Assembly: GCA_017934745.1 (NCBI GenBank)
Contig: JAGBIY010000002.1
Location: 60,229 to 124,228 of the forward strand
DNA: 64,000 nt
From: Treponema sp.
Lineage (GTDB): Bacteria > Spirochaetota > Spirochaetia > Treponematales > Treponemataceae
Direction of reading: 5' to 3'
Numbering within the stretch: position 1 is the stretch's first letter; the number at the start of each line of letters is the position of its first letter. Shown piece after piece: positions 33,041 through 41,387 of the stretch. A program made the translations under genes and the position numbers. Below the pieces are notes generated by a model. The model searched no databases. It was not told where the DNA came from and saw only the letters and a program-made list of their open reading frames with translations.

Positions 33041-33652
33041 ATGCGAATTGCCACGATAGAACGGATTACGGGCGAGACTCAGATTTCGCTCACGCTGAAT
33101 CTTGACGGAAGCGGAAAGTGCTCGGTTGAGAACCCGATTGGATTCTTTGACCACATGCTCAAGTCCTTCTGCAAGCACGGGCTTTTCGATTTGTCCGGCA
33201 GCATAAAGGGCGACTTGGACGTGGACCAGCACCACACAATCGAGGACACTGGAATCGTGCTCGGCCTTTGCTTCGCGAAGGCTCTGGGCGACTGCGCGGG
33301 AATCTACCGCTCCGGCTTCTTCATGTACCCGATGGACGAGTCGCTCCTGCAGGCCGCCGTGGACTTTGGAGGCCGACCCTTCCTTGTGTGCGACGCGAAA
33401 CTCTCCAACATTCCGCTCGTCTCCGTGCAGGACGGAAGGCAGGGCACGTTCCAGACCGACTGCTTCGACGACTTCTGGAACGGCTTCGTTCAGGGCGCGA
33501 AGTGCAACCTCCATCTGGACACAATCCGCGGAAGAAGCGACCACCACAAGATGGAAGGGATTTTCAAGGCGGCGGCCCGCGCAATCCGCTCGGCAGTCGA
33601 AATCGACCCGCGGCGCAACGGGGAAGTCCCAAGCACAAAGGGCGTAATATAA
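33041..33652 (+). CDS. hisB: Imidazoleglycerol-phosphate dehydratase
   Basis: The 203-aa monofunctional HisB contains all metal-binding motifs of the family: FFDHMLKSFCKHG, DQHHTIEDTGIVLG and RGRSDHHKMEGIFKA. It removes water from imidazole glycerol phosphate in histidine synthesis. The start at 33041 follows GGAG; a GTG overlapping the hisG stop (33026) is an alternative. Gene order hisG-hisB is consistent with an operon; the rest of the pathway is not in the window. Confidence 0.93.
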   Translation: MRIATIERITGETQISLTLNLDGSGKCSVENPIGFFDHMLKSFCKHGLFDLSGSIKGDLDVDQHHTIEDTGIVLGLCFAKALGDCAGIYRSGFFMYPMDESLLQAAVDFGGRPFLVCDAKLSNIPLVSVQDGRQGTFQTDCFDDFWNGFVQGAKCNLHLDTIRGRSDHHKMEGIFKAAARAIRSAVEIDPRRNGEVPSTKGVI

Positions 33653-33707
33653 AGCGAAGGCGGCGTGTTCCAGCCGGGAATCGCCGCTCTCGATTTCCAA
33701 ATAAATT

Positions 33708-33736
33708 TTGAATTCAATAAAATTCAATGGTATCAT
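33708..33736 (+). promoter_or_regulatory. Promoter of the first GGDEF gene (leaderless arrangement)
   Basis: TTGAAT and TATCAT are 17 bp apart, and the -10 box ends 7 nt before the ATG with no Shine-Dalgarno in between. Confidence 0.6.
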
Positions 33737-33743
33737 TAAATTT

Positions 33744-34820
33744 ATGGATATTTTCTTTGATATGCCGAATCTCTCGGTCGACAATCTGACCCAGCTCCAT
33801 GACCGCGAAGCCATGGTTTCGTACATCGACCACCTCATGACGCTGAAGACGCCTTTCACTATGGCGTTGATAGACATAGACAACTTCACATACATAAACG
33901 AGAACTACGGGCACATAGCCGGGGACAAGATAATATGCGAAGTCGCCGAGCGCGTGAGCAAGCAGATTGGCGACAAAGGCGTCGTCGGAAGGTTCGGGGG
34001 GGACGAGTTCATCGTAGTCATGCCGAATTTCGTGAAGTATGACGAAATCTGGCAAGTGTGCCACAAAATCCAGGTGAACATGAGCGAGTGCGAAGTCCAG
34101 GCGTGCAGCGGCCTTTATGTGACCGTCACGATTGGGCTTTCCCGATTCCCTGAAAACGCCCAGAGCTACGACAAACTCATCGAAAACGCGGACAAGGCCC
34201 TGTACCGTGGAAAGACGAAGGGACGCAACTGCTTCATCATCTACCTTCCAGAAAAGCACGCGAACATCGTCTTGAAGACGGAGAAGGACAGACAGCTCAG
34301 CTCGATGTACCTCCACTCCATCGTATTCAGCAACCTCACGAAGACCGAGAACCTCAGGGATGGAGTGAAGAGCCTCTTCGACTTCATCTGCTCCTACTAC
34401 ATGATAGACCATCTGTGCATACAGACCGAGGAGGACGGGAGCGGAGACGGCAGCGTCTGGTATGAGAAGATTCATCCGCTTTCAAAGGCAAAGTCTTTCA
34501 AGCCGCTCAAACTGAGCCTCATAAGGAGCTACCTCAACAACACGATTGAGATGCTTTATTTGAACGACACGAAGCAGCTCATGCGGGCGAACCAGAATGA
34601 TTTGTACGAAGCCCTGTGCGAGCAGAGGGTGACGTCCACCTGCTGCGTGAACATCGCGTACAAGGACGAGTTCTTCGGAATGCTCAGGGCCGACATGACG
34701 GGCGTGGCCGGCTCCAGCAGGATTTGGCAGTACGGGGACATGGACATACTTTTGACGGCGGCGAAAACGATAGCCTTGATACTCCATTTCACGGGCAAGA
34801 CGCTTTCCTCTTTGGATTAA
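33744..34820 (+). CDS. GGDEF diguanylate cyclase with C-terminal sensor-like domain (copy 1)
   Basis: The 358-aa protein opens directly with a GGDEF domain (FTMALIDIDNFTYINENYGH; GRFGGDEFIVVMP; ADKALYRGKTKGRN). The GGDEF signature, metal Asp and substrate residues are present, so cyclic-di-GMP synthesis is likely. The RxxD allosteric I-site upstream of GGDEF is absent, suggesting no product inhibition. The C-terminal 170 residues (MYLHSIVFSNLTKTENLRDG; DHLCIQTEEDGSGDG; AAKTIALILHF) look like a GAF-type sensor, although the order (catalytic first, sensor last) is unusual. A paralogue follows 32 bp later. Confidence 0.88.
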   Translation: MDIFFDMPNLSVDNLTQLHDREAMVSYIDHLMTLKTPFTMALIDIDNFTYINENYGHIAGDKIICEVAERVSKQIGDKGVVGRFGGDEFIVVMPNFVKYDEIWQVCHKIQVNMSECEVQACSGLYVTVTIGLSRFPENAQSYDKLIENADKALYRGKTKGRNCFIIYLPEKHANIVLKTEKDRQLSSMYLHSIVFSNLTKTENLRDGVKSLFDFICSYYMIDHLCIQTEEDGSGDGSVWYEKIHPLSKAKSFKPLKLSLIRSYLNNTIEMLYLNDTKQLMRANQNDLYEALCEQRVTSTCCVNIAYKDEFFGMLRADMTGVAGSSRIWQYGDMDILLTAAKTIALILHFTGKTLSSLD

Positions 34821-34852
34821 AATCGGAGCGTATTCATTCGAGGAGTTATTTT

Positions 34853-35917
34853 ATGAATGACGAATTTTTCAACATCGGAAGGCCTAAGGACAACTTGACT
34901 CAAGTCTACAGCAGGGAAGTCATAACGGACTATGTGAACCATCTCATAGAAGAGGGGACTCCGTTCACGTTCGCGCTGGTCGACATCGACAACTTCAAGT
35001 ATGTGAACGACACGTTCGGGCACATAGCCGGCGACAAAATCCTAAAGACCGTAGCGAACAGGCTCATCAAGCTCATCGGCTCAATCGGGACGGTTGCGCG
35101 TTTCGGCGGCGACGAATTCATTCTCGTGTTTCCGCGACTCATCGACTACGACGCTGTTTGGACGACGTGCCGCAGCATCATGATGTTCATGAACAACTTC
35201 GAGATTTCCGATTTCGAGGGGCTTTTCGTCACGCTCACGATAGGCCTCGCCCGATTTCCCGAAAACGCCAAGACTTACGACGATGTGTTCGAGACGGCCG
35301 ACAAGGCTTTGTACCGCGGAAAGATGAAAGGGCGCAACTGCTTCGTCATCTACCTTCCAGAGAAGCACGCCCACATCGACCTGAAGAATTCGAATGCGAA
35401 AACCATAAGCTCCATGCAGCTGCATTCGCACGTTTTCGCCATGCTGACGACCGGTCCGAGCCTTGGGGAGGGTGTTTTCGCCCTTTTCAATTATTTCAGC
35501 TCATATTTGATGATAGACCACCTATGCATTCAGTCGCTCCCCGACAATCCCGACGGCGGAAACAAAATCTACTTTGAGAAGACTCACGAGCTTTCCAGAA
35601 ACCAGTCGTTCCTTCCGATAAACCTTCTGCAGCTTGCGGATGCGACCGACAAGGCCATGGGGCTTTTCTACACGAACAATGTCGAGCATCTTGAGGAAGC
35701 CGGAAAAATTGATTTGCTTGGCGAATACAGGGCGCAGCAGATTCAGTCCGCGTGCGCCGTGGAAGTGTCCATCTGCGGAACCCTTTATGGAATCCTCCGT
35801 GCCGAGTCGACTTCCGTCCGCATTTGGCAGCGAGGGGATTTGGACATCCTCGTCACGACCGCAAGGACGCTCGCGATTCTGCTCCACGAGCGAAACCTTA
35901 CATTGAAGGATTTGTGA
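34853..35917 (+). CDS. GGDEF diguanylate cyclase with C-terminal sensor-like domain (copy 2)
   Basis: A 354-aa paralogue of 33744..34820 with the same layout: N-terminal GGDEF (FTFALVDIDNFKYVNDTFGH; VARFGGDEFILVFP; ADKALYRGKMKGRN) and a C-terminal GAF-like region (MIDHLCIQSLPDN; FLPINLLQL). Again no RxxD site. The N-terminus MNDEFFNIGRPKDNLTQVYS differs from copy 1, and GAGGAG precedes the ATG. The pair is a tandem duplication that diverged, perhaps to sense different signals. Confidence 0.88.
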   Translation: MNDEFFNIGRPKDNLTQVYSREVITDYVNHLIEEGTPFTFALVDIDNFKYVNDTFGHIAGDKILKTVANRLIKLIGSIGTVARFGGDEFILVFPRLIDYDAVWTTCRSIMMFMNNFEISDFEGLFVTLTIGLARFPENAKTYDDVFETADKALYRGKMKGRNCFVIYLPEKHAHIDLKNSNAKTISSMQLHSHVFAMLTTGPSLGEGVFALFNYFSSYLMIDHLCIQSLPDNPDGGNKIYFEKTHELSRNQSFLPINLLQLADATDKAMGLFYTNNVEHLEEAGKIDLLGEYRAQQIQSACAVEVSICGTLYGILRAESTSVRIWQRGDLDILVTTARTLAILLHERNLTLKDL

Positions 35918-35922
35918 TTTTG

Positions 35923-35956
35923 CGCTTTTTTGGGTGGAGAATCTGCCAAAAAAGCG
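35923..35956 (+). terminator. Inverted repeat after the GGDEF pair
   Basis: CGCTTTTTTGG (35923-35933) pairs with CCAAAAAAGCG (35946-35956). It lies about 6 bp past the stop of copy 2 and can act as a terminator, though the T run is inside the stem. Confidence 0.55.
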
Positions 35957-36045
35957 TTCCGATTGGTGAAATTTGACATTTGAAAAAAAATCTCACAAAA
36001 TGCAACGCTTATTGAAAATAGACTTTAATTTATGCCTCTTCAATC

Positions 36046-36074
36046 TTGAACAAGAACCACCAAACTTCTAGAAT
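36046..36074 (+). promoter_or_regulatory. Promoter of the 36084 gene (leaderless arrangement)
   Basis: TTGAAC and TAGAAT are 17 bp apart. The -10 box ends 9 nt before the ATG, and there is no Shine-Dalgarno between. Confidence 0.6.
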
Positions 36075-36083
36075 ACATCACAA

Positions 36084-36608
36084 ATGAACGATTTAATTAC
36101 AGAATTCTTAGACAAAAACGTGATTGATTCACTCTCGATTTTCCTTGCGGCTACAAAAAGCGACGAGCTTTGCAAAAATGCGAAGACCGTCGTCGGCGCG
36201 TTCGGTTCTGGAGATTTCAAGTGCTCTTCCGTGGACGAGGAGAAAAAACTGATTTCGAGTTTCAAGCGCAATCTTTCGCTTCTCGTCGAAAAGACGTGGG
36301 TCGAGCAGATGGACATCTATCTCAAGGAGGAAGTCCTCTCGAAACTCGAAGGATACTGCAGCGCGATTGAGAAGGACAATTGGTCGGAATCCTACCAGTC
36401 TTTCCTGAAAATCCTGAACGACGTCGTCTATTTGATGTTCGGAAACCAGACTCGCGATTCCGATTTCGGCGAGTACGCTTTGAGAATCGATCCCGAATTC
36501 GGAATATTCTGGTGGTACATGAGAAGCCTCCCGGAATCCAACGACTGGTCGGAGGAGAAGAACAAAATCGCGCAATGCGTAGCCTTGTATTTCCTCGCGA
36601 ACTACTAG
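36084..36608 (+). CDS. Hypothetical cytoplasmic protein
   Basis: A 174-aa helical, acidic protein (MNDLITEFLDKNVIDSLSIF; KTVVGAFGSGDFKC; FGIFWWYMRSLPESNDW). No signal peptide or known motif is seen. It has its own promoter and appears leaderless. proA starts 70 bp later with its own ribosome site, so the two may be co-transcribed. Function unknown. Confidence 0.6.
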   Translation: MNDLITEFLDKNVIDSLSIFLAATKSDELCKNAKTVVGAFGSGDFKCSSVDEEKKLISSFKRNLSLLVEKTWVEQMDIYLKEEVLSKLEGYCSAIEKDNWSESYQSFLKILNDVVYLMFGNQTRDSDFGEYALRIDPEFGIFWWYMRSLPESNDWSEEKNKIAQCVALYFLANY

Positions 36609-36678
36609 ACATGAGAAAGCTCACGGCATGTGGGCTTTTTTTATGTGCGCATAGAATTTCAAAAATTGGAGAAAAAAA

Positions 36679-37941
36679 ATGGACATTGACGAAACAACTA
36701 GGCCGCTCAGGAAGGCCGCCGGGGAACTGGCGCTCCATACAGCGAACCAGAAGAACAGCGCGCTTTCGTGCGTCGCAAAATCAATCGACCGTTTCAGAAA
36801 CGAAATCATCGAGGCGAACAAGGCCGACTTGGCCGAGTCCAAGGCGAAGGGAATGAGCGACGCTCTGCTTGAGCGGCTCATGCTCGACTCGAAAAGGGTC
36901 GACGGAATACTCGACAGCATGAAAATCGTCGTCTCCCAAAACGACCCCATCGGCGAGGTCGTTTCCGGCTGGAACACCGCGAACGGAATGTCGATTCGGC
37001 AGGTGAGGGTGCCGCTCGGCGTGGTCGCCATAATCTACGAGAGCCGCCCGAACGTGACGGTTGACGCCTTCTGCCTCGCCTACAAGTCGGGGAACGCGAT
37101 TCTCCTCCGTGGCTCCTCCTCCGCGCTGAACACGAACAGGGTTCTCGTCAAGGCGATAAAAGAGGGCTTGAGGAATGCGGGCGAAAACGGAATCGAGGAT
37201 GCAATCGCCTTGTGCGAGCCGCTTCCAGACCATTCCGACGTGGACGCGATTTTGGGCGCGGTGGGAAAAATCGACTGCGTTCTTCCGAGGGGCGGCGCGA
37301 AGCTCATTCAGCGCGTGGTGCAGAACGCGAAGGTTCCCGTAATTGAGACGGGCGCGGGCGTGTGCCACCTCTTCGTGGACGAGTCGGCGGATTTGGACAA
37401 GGCCGCAAAAATCGCGGAGAACGCGAAAATCCAGCGGCCGGGCGCATGCAACGCAATCGAGTGCATCCTGGTCCACGAGAAAGTCGCATCGGATTTTCTT
37501 CCAAAACTTGAAAAAACATTGGCTGGCAGGGTGGAGCTTCGCTGCGACGAGAAAAGCTATTCGATTCTCTCTTCGTCGAAGTCCCCAAAAGTCGTGAAGG
37601 CTTCCGATTCGGATTTCGGCTTTGAATTTTTGGATTTGGTGTGCGCCGTCAAGGTCGTCTCTGGAATAGGCGAGGCCGTGGAGTACATCAACTCGCATTC
37701 CACAAAGCATTCGGAATGCATCTGCACGAACGACAGGGCGAACGCGCGAATCTTCCAGCAGAGAATCGACAGCGCCTGCGTCTATGTGAACGCCTCCACA
37801 AGGTTCACCGACGGCGGCGAATTCGGCTTCGGAGCTGAGGTCGGAATCTCCACGCAGAAACTGCACGCGCGAGGACCGATGGGCATAAAGGCTCTCACGA
37901 CCACGAAATTCCTGATAGACGGCGACGGTCAGGTCAGGTAG
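36679..37941 (+). CDS. proA: Gamma-glutamyl phosphate reductase
   Basis: The 420-aa protein is a full-length ProA: an aldehyde-dehydrogenase-like fold with VPLGVVAIIYESRPNVTVD, the catalytic Cys in RPGACNAIECILVHE, and the C-terminal FGAEVGISTQKLHARGPMG. It reduces glutamyl 5-phosphate to the semialdehyde with NADPH in proline synthesis. GGAG precedes the ATG. proB and proC lie 6 kb away (43485..45089), so the pathway is split in this genome. Confidence 0.95.
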   Translation: MDIDETTRPLRKAAGELALHTANQKNSALSCVAKSIDRFRNEIIEANKADLAESKAKGMSDALLERLMLDSKRVDGILDSMKIVVSQNDPIGEVVSGWNTANGMSIRQVRVPLGVVAIIYESRPNVTVDAFCLAYKSGNAILLRGSSSALNTNRVLVKAIKEGLRNAGENGIEDAIALCEPLPDHSDVDAILGAVGKIDCVLPRGGAKLIQRVVQNAKVPVIETGAGVCHLFVDESADLDKAAKIAENAKIQRPGACNAIECILVHEKVASDFLPKLEKTLAGRVELRCDEKSYSILSSSKSPKVVKASDSDFGFEFLDLVCAVKVVSGIGEAVEYINSHSTKHSECICTNDRANARIFQQRIDSACVYVNASTRFTDGGEFGFGAEVGISTQKLHARGPMGIKALTTTKFLIDGDGQVR

Positions 37942-37954
37942 AAATCGATTTAGC

Positions 37955-37990
37955 AAAAAAAAGGAACCTCAACCGAGGTTCCCTTCTTTT
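37955..37990 (+). terminator. Intrinsic terminator of proA
   Basis: GGAACCTC-AACC-GAGGTTCC is preceded by an A run and followed by CTTCTTTT. Confidence 0.85.
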
Positions 37991-38025
37991 GTCTATCAAT
38001 GCGAAAATCAAATTTTTTACAGTTC

Positions 38026-38137
38026 AATGACCGAAACGAGCGGAAGCGGGGTTCCAGATTGAAAAACATTCAGCCACCGCGAAGCGGTACTGCCGTTTTT
38101 CAATCTGGGTTCCCGCTGTGAGCTTGTTTCGGTCATT
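38026..38137 (+). repeat. Long covarying palindromic element, copy 1
   Basis: The element forms one long hairpin: an outer stem (ACCGAAAC with GTTTCGGT), a constant stem (GCGGG with CCCGC), a variable stem (AGATTGAAAAAC with GTTTTTCAATCT), and a central CAGCCACCGC-GAA-GCGGTACTG hairpin. The copy at 63895-63998 is in the opposite orientation, has the same constant parts, and has different but again self-complementary variable stems. It fills the gap between proA and fabV. Confidence 0.8.
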
Positions 38138-38147
38138 ATTACAGATG

Positions 38148-39350
38148 CTACTCGATTACGTCCATTCTTGCGACGTCTTTCTCGTAGTCCACTCCGTCAA
38201 CGTCGAAACCGTTGATGTTCAAGAAGTCCTTCTTGATTCCGTCCAAGTCGATGAGGCTTGTGACGTTCGAAGGCGTAATCTCCGACATGAGCTTGTCGAT
38301 TTCGGTCTGGACTTTCGGGTCGAGTTCCCAGTCGTCGATTCTGATTCTTCCCTCGTCGTCTGTTGGAACAACTCCGTCGGCAGTGAAGAGACGCTCGCGG
38401 AAGAGACGCTCCATCTGCTCGATGCAGCCTTCGTGCGTTCCCTGGGCCTTCTGCACTTTGAAGAGGCAGCCGAGGTAGAGCGCGATTACAGGGATGACGG
38501 AAGATGAGCGGGTAACGAGTCCCTTGTTCACAGAGACGTAGCCGGCTCCGTTCACTTTCTCCGCGAGCTTCTTGTTGATTGAGCGGGCGTGCGCCTCCAA
38601 ATCCTTCTTTGCGGTTCCGATTGTTCCGTCCCTGTAGATTGCGTGCGAGTATTTCGGTCCGATGTATGAATAGGCGACAGTGCGGCAGCCTTCGTTCAAG
38701 ACTCCTTCCTCGGAAAGCTTGTCGATCCATCTCTCCCAGTCTTCGCCGCCCATGACCTTTATCGTGTTCAGAATGTCGCTTCCTTCCGCGACTGGGGCGG
38801 ACATCTCGGAGAGCGTCCCTGTCATCATGTCCAAGGCCTGACCCGTGAATTCCTTGCCGATTGCCTTGATTACCGAGCGGTACATGACTTTCGTGTCAGG
38901 GTCGGTGCGCACTGGAGAGGCGAGCGAGTAGACCACGAGGTCGAATTTCATTCCGTTCTCCTTTGCGATTTTGACGACTTCCGCGCGGCACTCGTCCGAG
39001 AACGCGTCCATGTTGAGTGTGAAAGACTTGAGTCCCGCTTCCTTGGCTGATTTGTCGAACTGCTTGTTGTTGTACCAGCCAGGAGTTCCGGCCTTCTTCT
39101 CGGTTCCTTCCTTCTCGAACGACACGCCGATTGTGTCGGCACCGTACTCGAAAGCGGCGGCGATTCTGGACGCCAAGCCGTATCCTGTGGAGCATCCGAG
39201 CACGAGGACGTTCTTTACGCTTTTCGTGACGTTCCTCTTCGATTTCTGCTCCTTCACGTATTCAATCTGCCTCAAAGTGTCCTTCGCGCATCCAATCGGG
39301 TGTGCGTTGATGCAGATGTTCGAGCGAACCATTGGTTTGATTACAGCCAT
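38148..39350 (-). CDS. fabV: Enoyl-[acyl-carrier-protein]/trans-2-enoyl-CoA reductase FabV
   Basis: The 400-aa size, the Rossmann motif VLVLGCSTGYGLASRIAAAF and the active-site pair Tyr-x8-Lys in IYRDGTIGTAKKDLE are the hallmarks of the FabV/Ter family, which replaces FabI in several bacteria. Treponema denticola Ter is the best-known member. It reduces trans-2-enoyl thioesters with NADH in fatty-acid synthesis or butyrate-type metabolism. AGGAG precedes the ATG. The gene is monocistronic and its end lies beside the palindromic element at 38026. Confidence 0.94.
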   Translation of the reverse strand: MAVIKPMVRSNICINAHPIGCAKDTLRQIEYVKEQKSKRNVTKSVKNVLVLGCSTGYGLASRIAAAFEYGADTIGVSFEKEGTEKKAGTPGWYNNKQFDKSAKEAGLKSFTLNMDAFSDECRAEVVKIAKENGMKFDLVVYSLASPVRTDPDTKVMYRSVIKAIGKEFTGQALDMMTGTLSEMSAPVAEGSDILNTIKVMGGEDWERWIDKLSEEGVLNEGCRTVAYSYIGPKYSHAIYRDGTIGTAKKDLEAHARSINKKLAEKVNGAGYVSVNKGLVTRSSSVIPVIALYLGCLFKVQKAQGTHEGCIEQMERLFRERLFTADGVVPTDDEGRIRIDDWELDPKVQTEIDKLMSEITPSNVTSLIDLDGIKKDFLNINGFDVDGVDYEKDVARMDVIE

Positions 39351-39547
39351 TTTTATCTCCTAAAAATAATTATTCTCAAGTATTCTTCATACTAATTGAT
39401 TCTGACATTTTTCGTCAATTTGTCATTTAAATTCAAGGCATCGCGCGTTGAATTTGCCGATTCTATTGATTCTAACACATTCGATTATATAATCAGACAT
39501 CTACAAAGTCGAAGAAAATCTGGGCGGAAAAATGTATAATGGAATCC

Positions 39548-40303
39548 ATGAAGACAAATCCAGATTACACGGTCATCTACAGCGATGACGACATTGTTGT
39601 CCTGAACAAGCGCTCGGGACTTTTGATTGCGGCCGACAGGTATGACGAGAACGCTCCCAGGTTGGACAAGGAAGCTGAGAAGGAGTTCGGCACGCTTTTC
39701 GCCGTGCACAGAATCGACAAGGACACTTCCGGCTGCGTAATCTACGCAAAAAACGCCGAGGCGCACCGCTCGCTTTCCATGCAGTTCGAGAACAGACAGG
39801 TGGAGAAGGTCTACCACTGCCTCGTGCACGGATATCCAACATGGCAGACACAGCACGTTGACATCCGCCTTCTCGCCGACGGAGACTCCAAGCACAGGAC
39901 GGTGCTCTCAAAAGAAGGAAAAACTGCCGTCACGGATTTCAGGAACCTCGGCAAAGTCGGCCCCTACACATGGATTGAGGCGAAACCGCACACGGGACGC
40001 ACTCACCAAATCCGTGTCCATCTGAACTCGCTCGGGCTCGCCATCGTCTGCGACCCGCTCTATTCTGGAAACCAGCATCCGGTCTTCCTGAGCGAGATAA
40101 AAAAGAGATGGAATGGCGACGAGTCGCAGGAGCGTCCTCTTCTTTCAAGGCTCGCCCTCCACGCGTACAAGCTCACCGTCGCGCACCCGAAGACGGGCGA
40201 GCGCATGACTTTCACGGCTCCGTACCAGAAGGACATGGAAGCGACAAGAAAGCAGTTCAAGTCGATTTTCGGCGTTGACCCCCAGGAAGAAAATCAGGAC
40301 TGA
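39548..40303 (+). CDS. RluA-family rRNA/tRNA pseudouridine synthase
   Basis: A 251-aa protein with the RluA catalytic motif HRIDKDTSGCVIYAK (Asp), a YHCLVHGYP segment and the conserved PHTGRTHQIRVHLNSLG. It isomerises specific uridines in rRNA or tRNA; the target position is not deducible. The start at 39548 is chosen because a perfect TATAAT (39535-39540) ends 7 nt before it and the earlier ATG at 39539 lies inside this -10 box; there is no Shine-Dalgarno, so the mRNA is probably leaderless. The omptin gene follows after 3 bp. Confidence 0.88.
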   Translation: MKTNPDYTVIYSDDDIVVLNKRSGLLIAADRYDENAPRLDKEAEKEFGTLFAVHRIDKDTSGCVIYAKNAEAHRSLSMQFENRQVEKVYHCLVHGYPTWQTQHVDIRLLADGDSKHRTVLSKEGKTAVTDFRNLGKVGPYTWIEAKPHTGRTHQIRVHLNSLGLAIVCDPLYSGNQHPVFLSEIKKRWNGDESQERPLLSRLALHAYKLTVAHPKTGERMTFTAPYQKDMEATRKQFKSIFGVDPQEENQD

Positions 40304-40306
40304 TTC

Positions 40307-41284
40307 ATGAAGAAATTCCTTTCCGCGCTCGTTTTCGCTTTGCTTTCTCTTTCGGCTTTTCCGTTCACTTTTTCCATCGCGCCCGTGGGCGGAATCAGGA
40401 GCGGACAAATCGACGAGTACGTTTTCCTGAAAGAGTGCGCCTACGACGACGACAAGCTGAGCGAACTCAACTGGAACTTCGACAACGAATACTACGCCGG
40501 CGGAAGAATCGGCGCGAAATGGAACTACATTTTCTTCAACGGAGAATTCATCTTCGGCTTCCCCATGAAAGTCGGCAGCATGTGCGATTCCGACTGGATG
40601 AACGCGGATGCCAAAAACGCCGCCGACTACCAGTACAAGACGAATTGGTCGCACCACGACAACTACCTCGAAAGCGACTTCTCTTTTTCCGTAAAATGCG
40701 GCTTTGAAGTCAATGTCGTCGAGAACAGTCGTCTTTCATTCTCCATAAGTCCCTTCATCGGATTCGAATACGACAAGATAAAATTCAGGGGCGAGAACGG
40801 ATACGCATGGTACGGAAATTCAAGTGGCGACTACCGTCTTCCATTCAGCGACGAGGACAGAACCGAATACACTTTCGACGGCAAGGTGATTTCCTATGAA
40901 AGGCGCACTTTCCTTTCGTGGCTGGGGGTCGAGGGAAATATTGAATTCTCTAAGGCAATCGCCTTTTCCGCAGGCTTCCAGGTTTCTCCGTTCGTGTACG
41001 CGGAGTCGATAGACACGCACTGGAGCAAGAAGACGATGTACGGAGACAAGACGCCCGGCTTCTTCTCGGCTTTCCGCTGGCACGTCTCCCAGTCCATTTT
41101 TCTGGGCGGACACAGCTACCTGAATTTGAGCGCGCGCTGGCTCTACGTCGGAGTCCTCCGCGGCGACAGCTACAGCAAGAGCATCTCAGGAAGCTACTAC
41201 ACTAAAGACGAGACTTGCGACGGCGGAGCGGGGGAGTTCTTCTTCGACATAAGCTTGAGCTATGAGATAAGGATTGGCGGATGA
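40307..41284 (+). CDS. Omptin-family outer-membrane protease (copy 1)
   Basis: The 325-aa protein has a signal peptide (MKKFLSALVFALLSLSAFPF) and a barrel-like body. The omptin active-site pairs are visible: Asp94 and Asp96 in GSMCDSDWMN (compare GNMVDQDWMD in OmpT) and Asp236 and His238 in SIDTHWSK. A segment RRTFLSWLGVEGNIEFSKAI corresponds to the conserved region before the second pair. Omptins cleave extracellular peptides at the cell surface. The gene begins 3 bp after the RluA-type gene, so they share a transcript. A paralogue is convergent at 41388. Confidence 0.82.
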   Translation: MKKFLSALVFALLSLSAFPFTFSIAPVGGIRSGQIDEYVFLKECAYDDDKLSELNWNFDNEYYAGGRIGAKWNYIFFNGEFIFGFPMKVGSMCDSDWMNADAKNAADYQYKTNWSHHDNYLESDFSFSVKCGFEVNVVENSRLSFSISPFIGFEYDKIKFRGENGYAWYGNSSGDYRLPFSDEDRTEYTFDGKVISYERRTFLSWLGVEGNIEFSKAIAFSAGFQVSPFVYAESIDTHWSKKTMYGDKTPGFFSAFRWHVSQSIFLGGHSYLNLSARWLYVGVLRGDSYSKSISGSYYTKDETCDGGAGEFFFDISLSYEIRIGG

Positions 41285-41361
41285 AAAAAATCGCGGTTGC
41301 TTTTTGTGTTTTTCTCTTCTTTATCGTGTACGAGCATTCTAACTTGGCTTATTTGACGTGA
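41281..41361 (+). CDS. Tiny signal-peptide-like ORF coupled to the omptin gene
   Basis: The ATG at 41281 overlaps the omptin stop as ATGA, and the frame reads MKKIAVAFCVFLFFIVYEHS and six more residues before TGA at 41361. It looks like a secretion signal with nothing behind it: either a 26-aa membrane peptide or the stump of a deleted third gene. Evidence is only the overlap and the hydrophobic content. Confidence 0.3.
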   Translation: MKKIAVAFCVFLFFIVYEHSNLAYLT

Positions 41362-41387
41362 TTTCAGAAATGAAAGAGAGAAATTTT

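Noticed and set aside
38026-38137. Integron attC site
   Set aside because: The element is a folded palindrome with variable arms, but it lacks the RYYYAAC/GTTRRRY core boxes and no integrase lies nearby.
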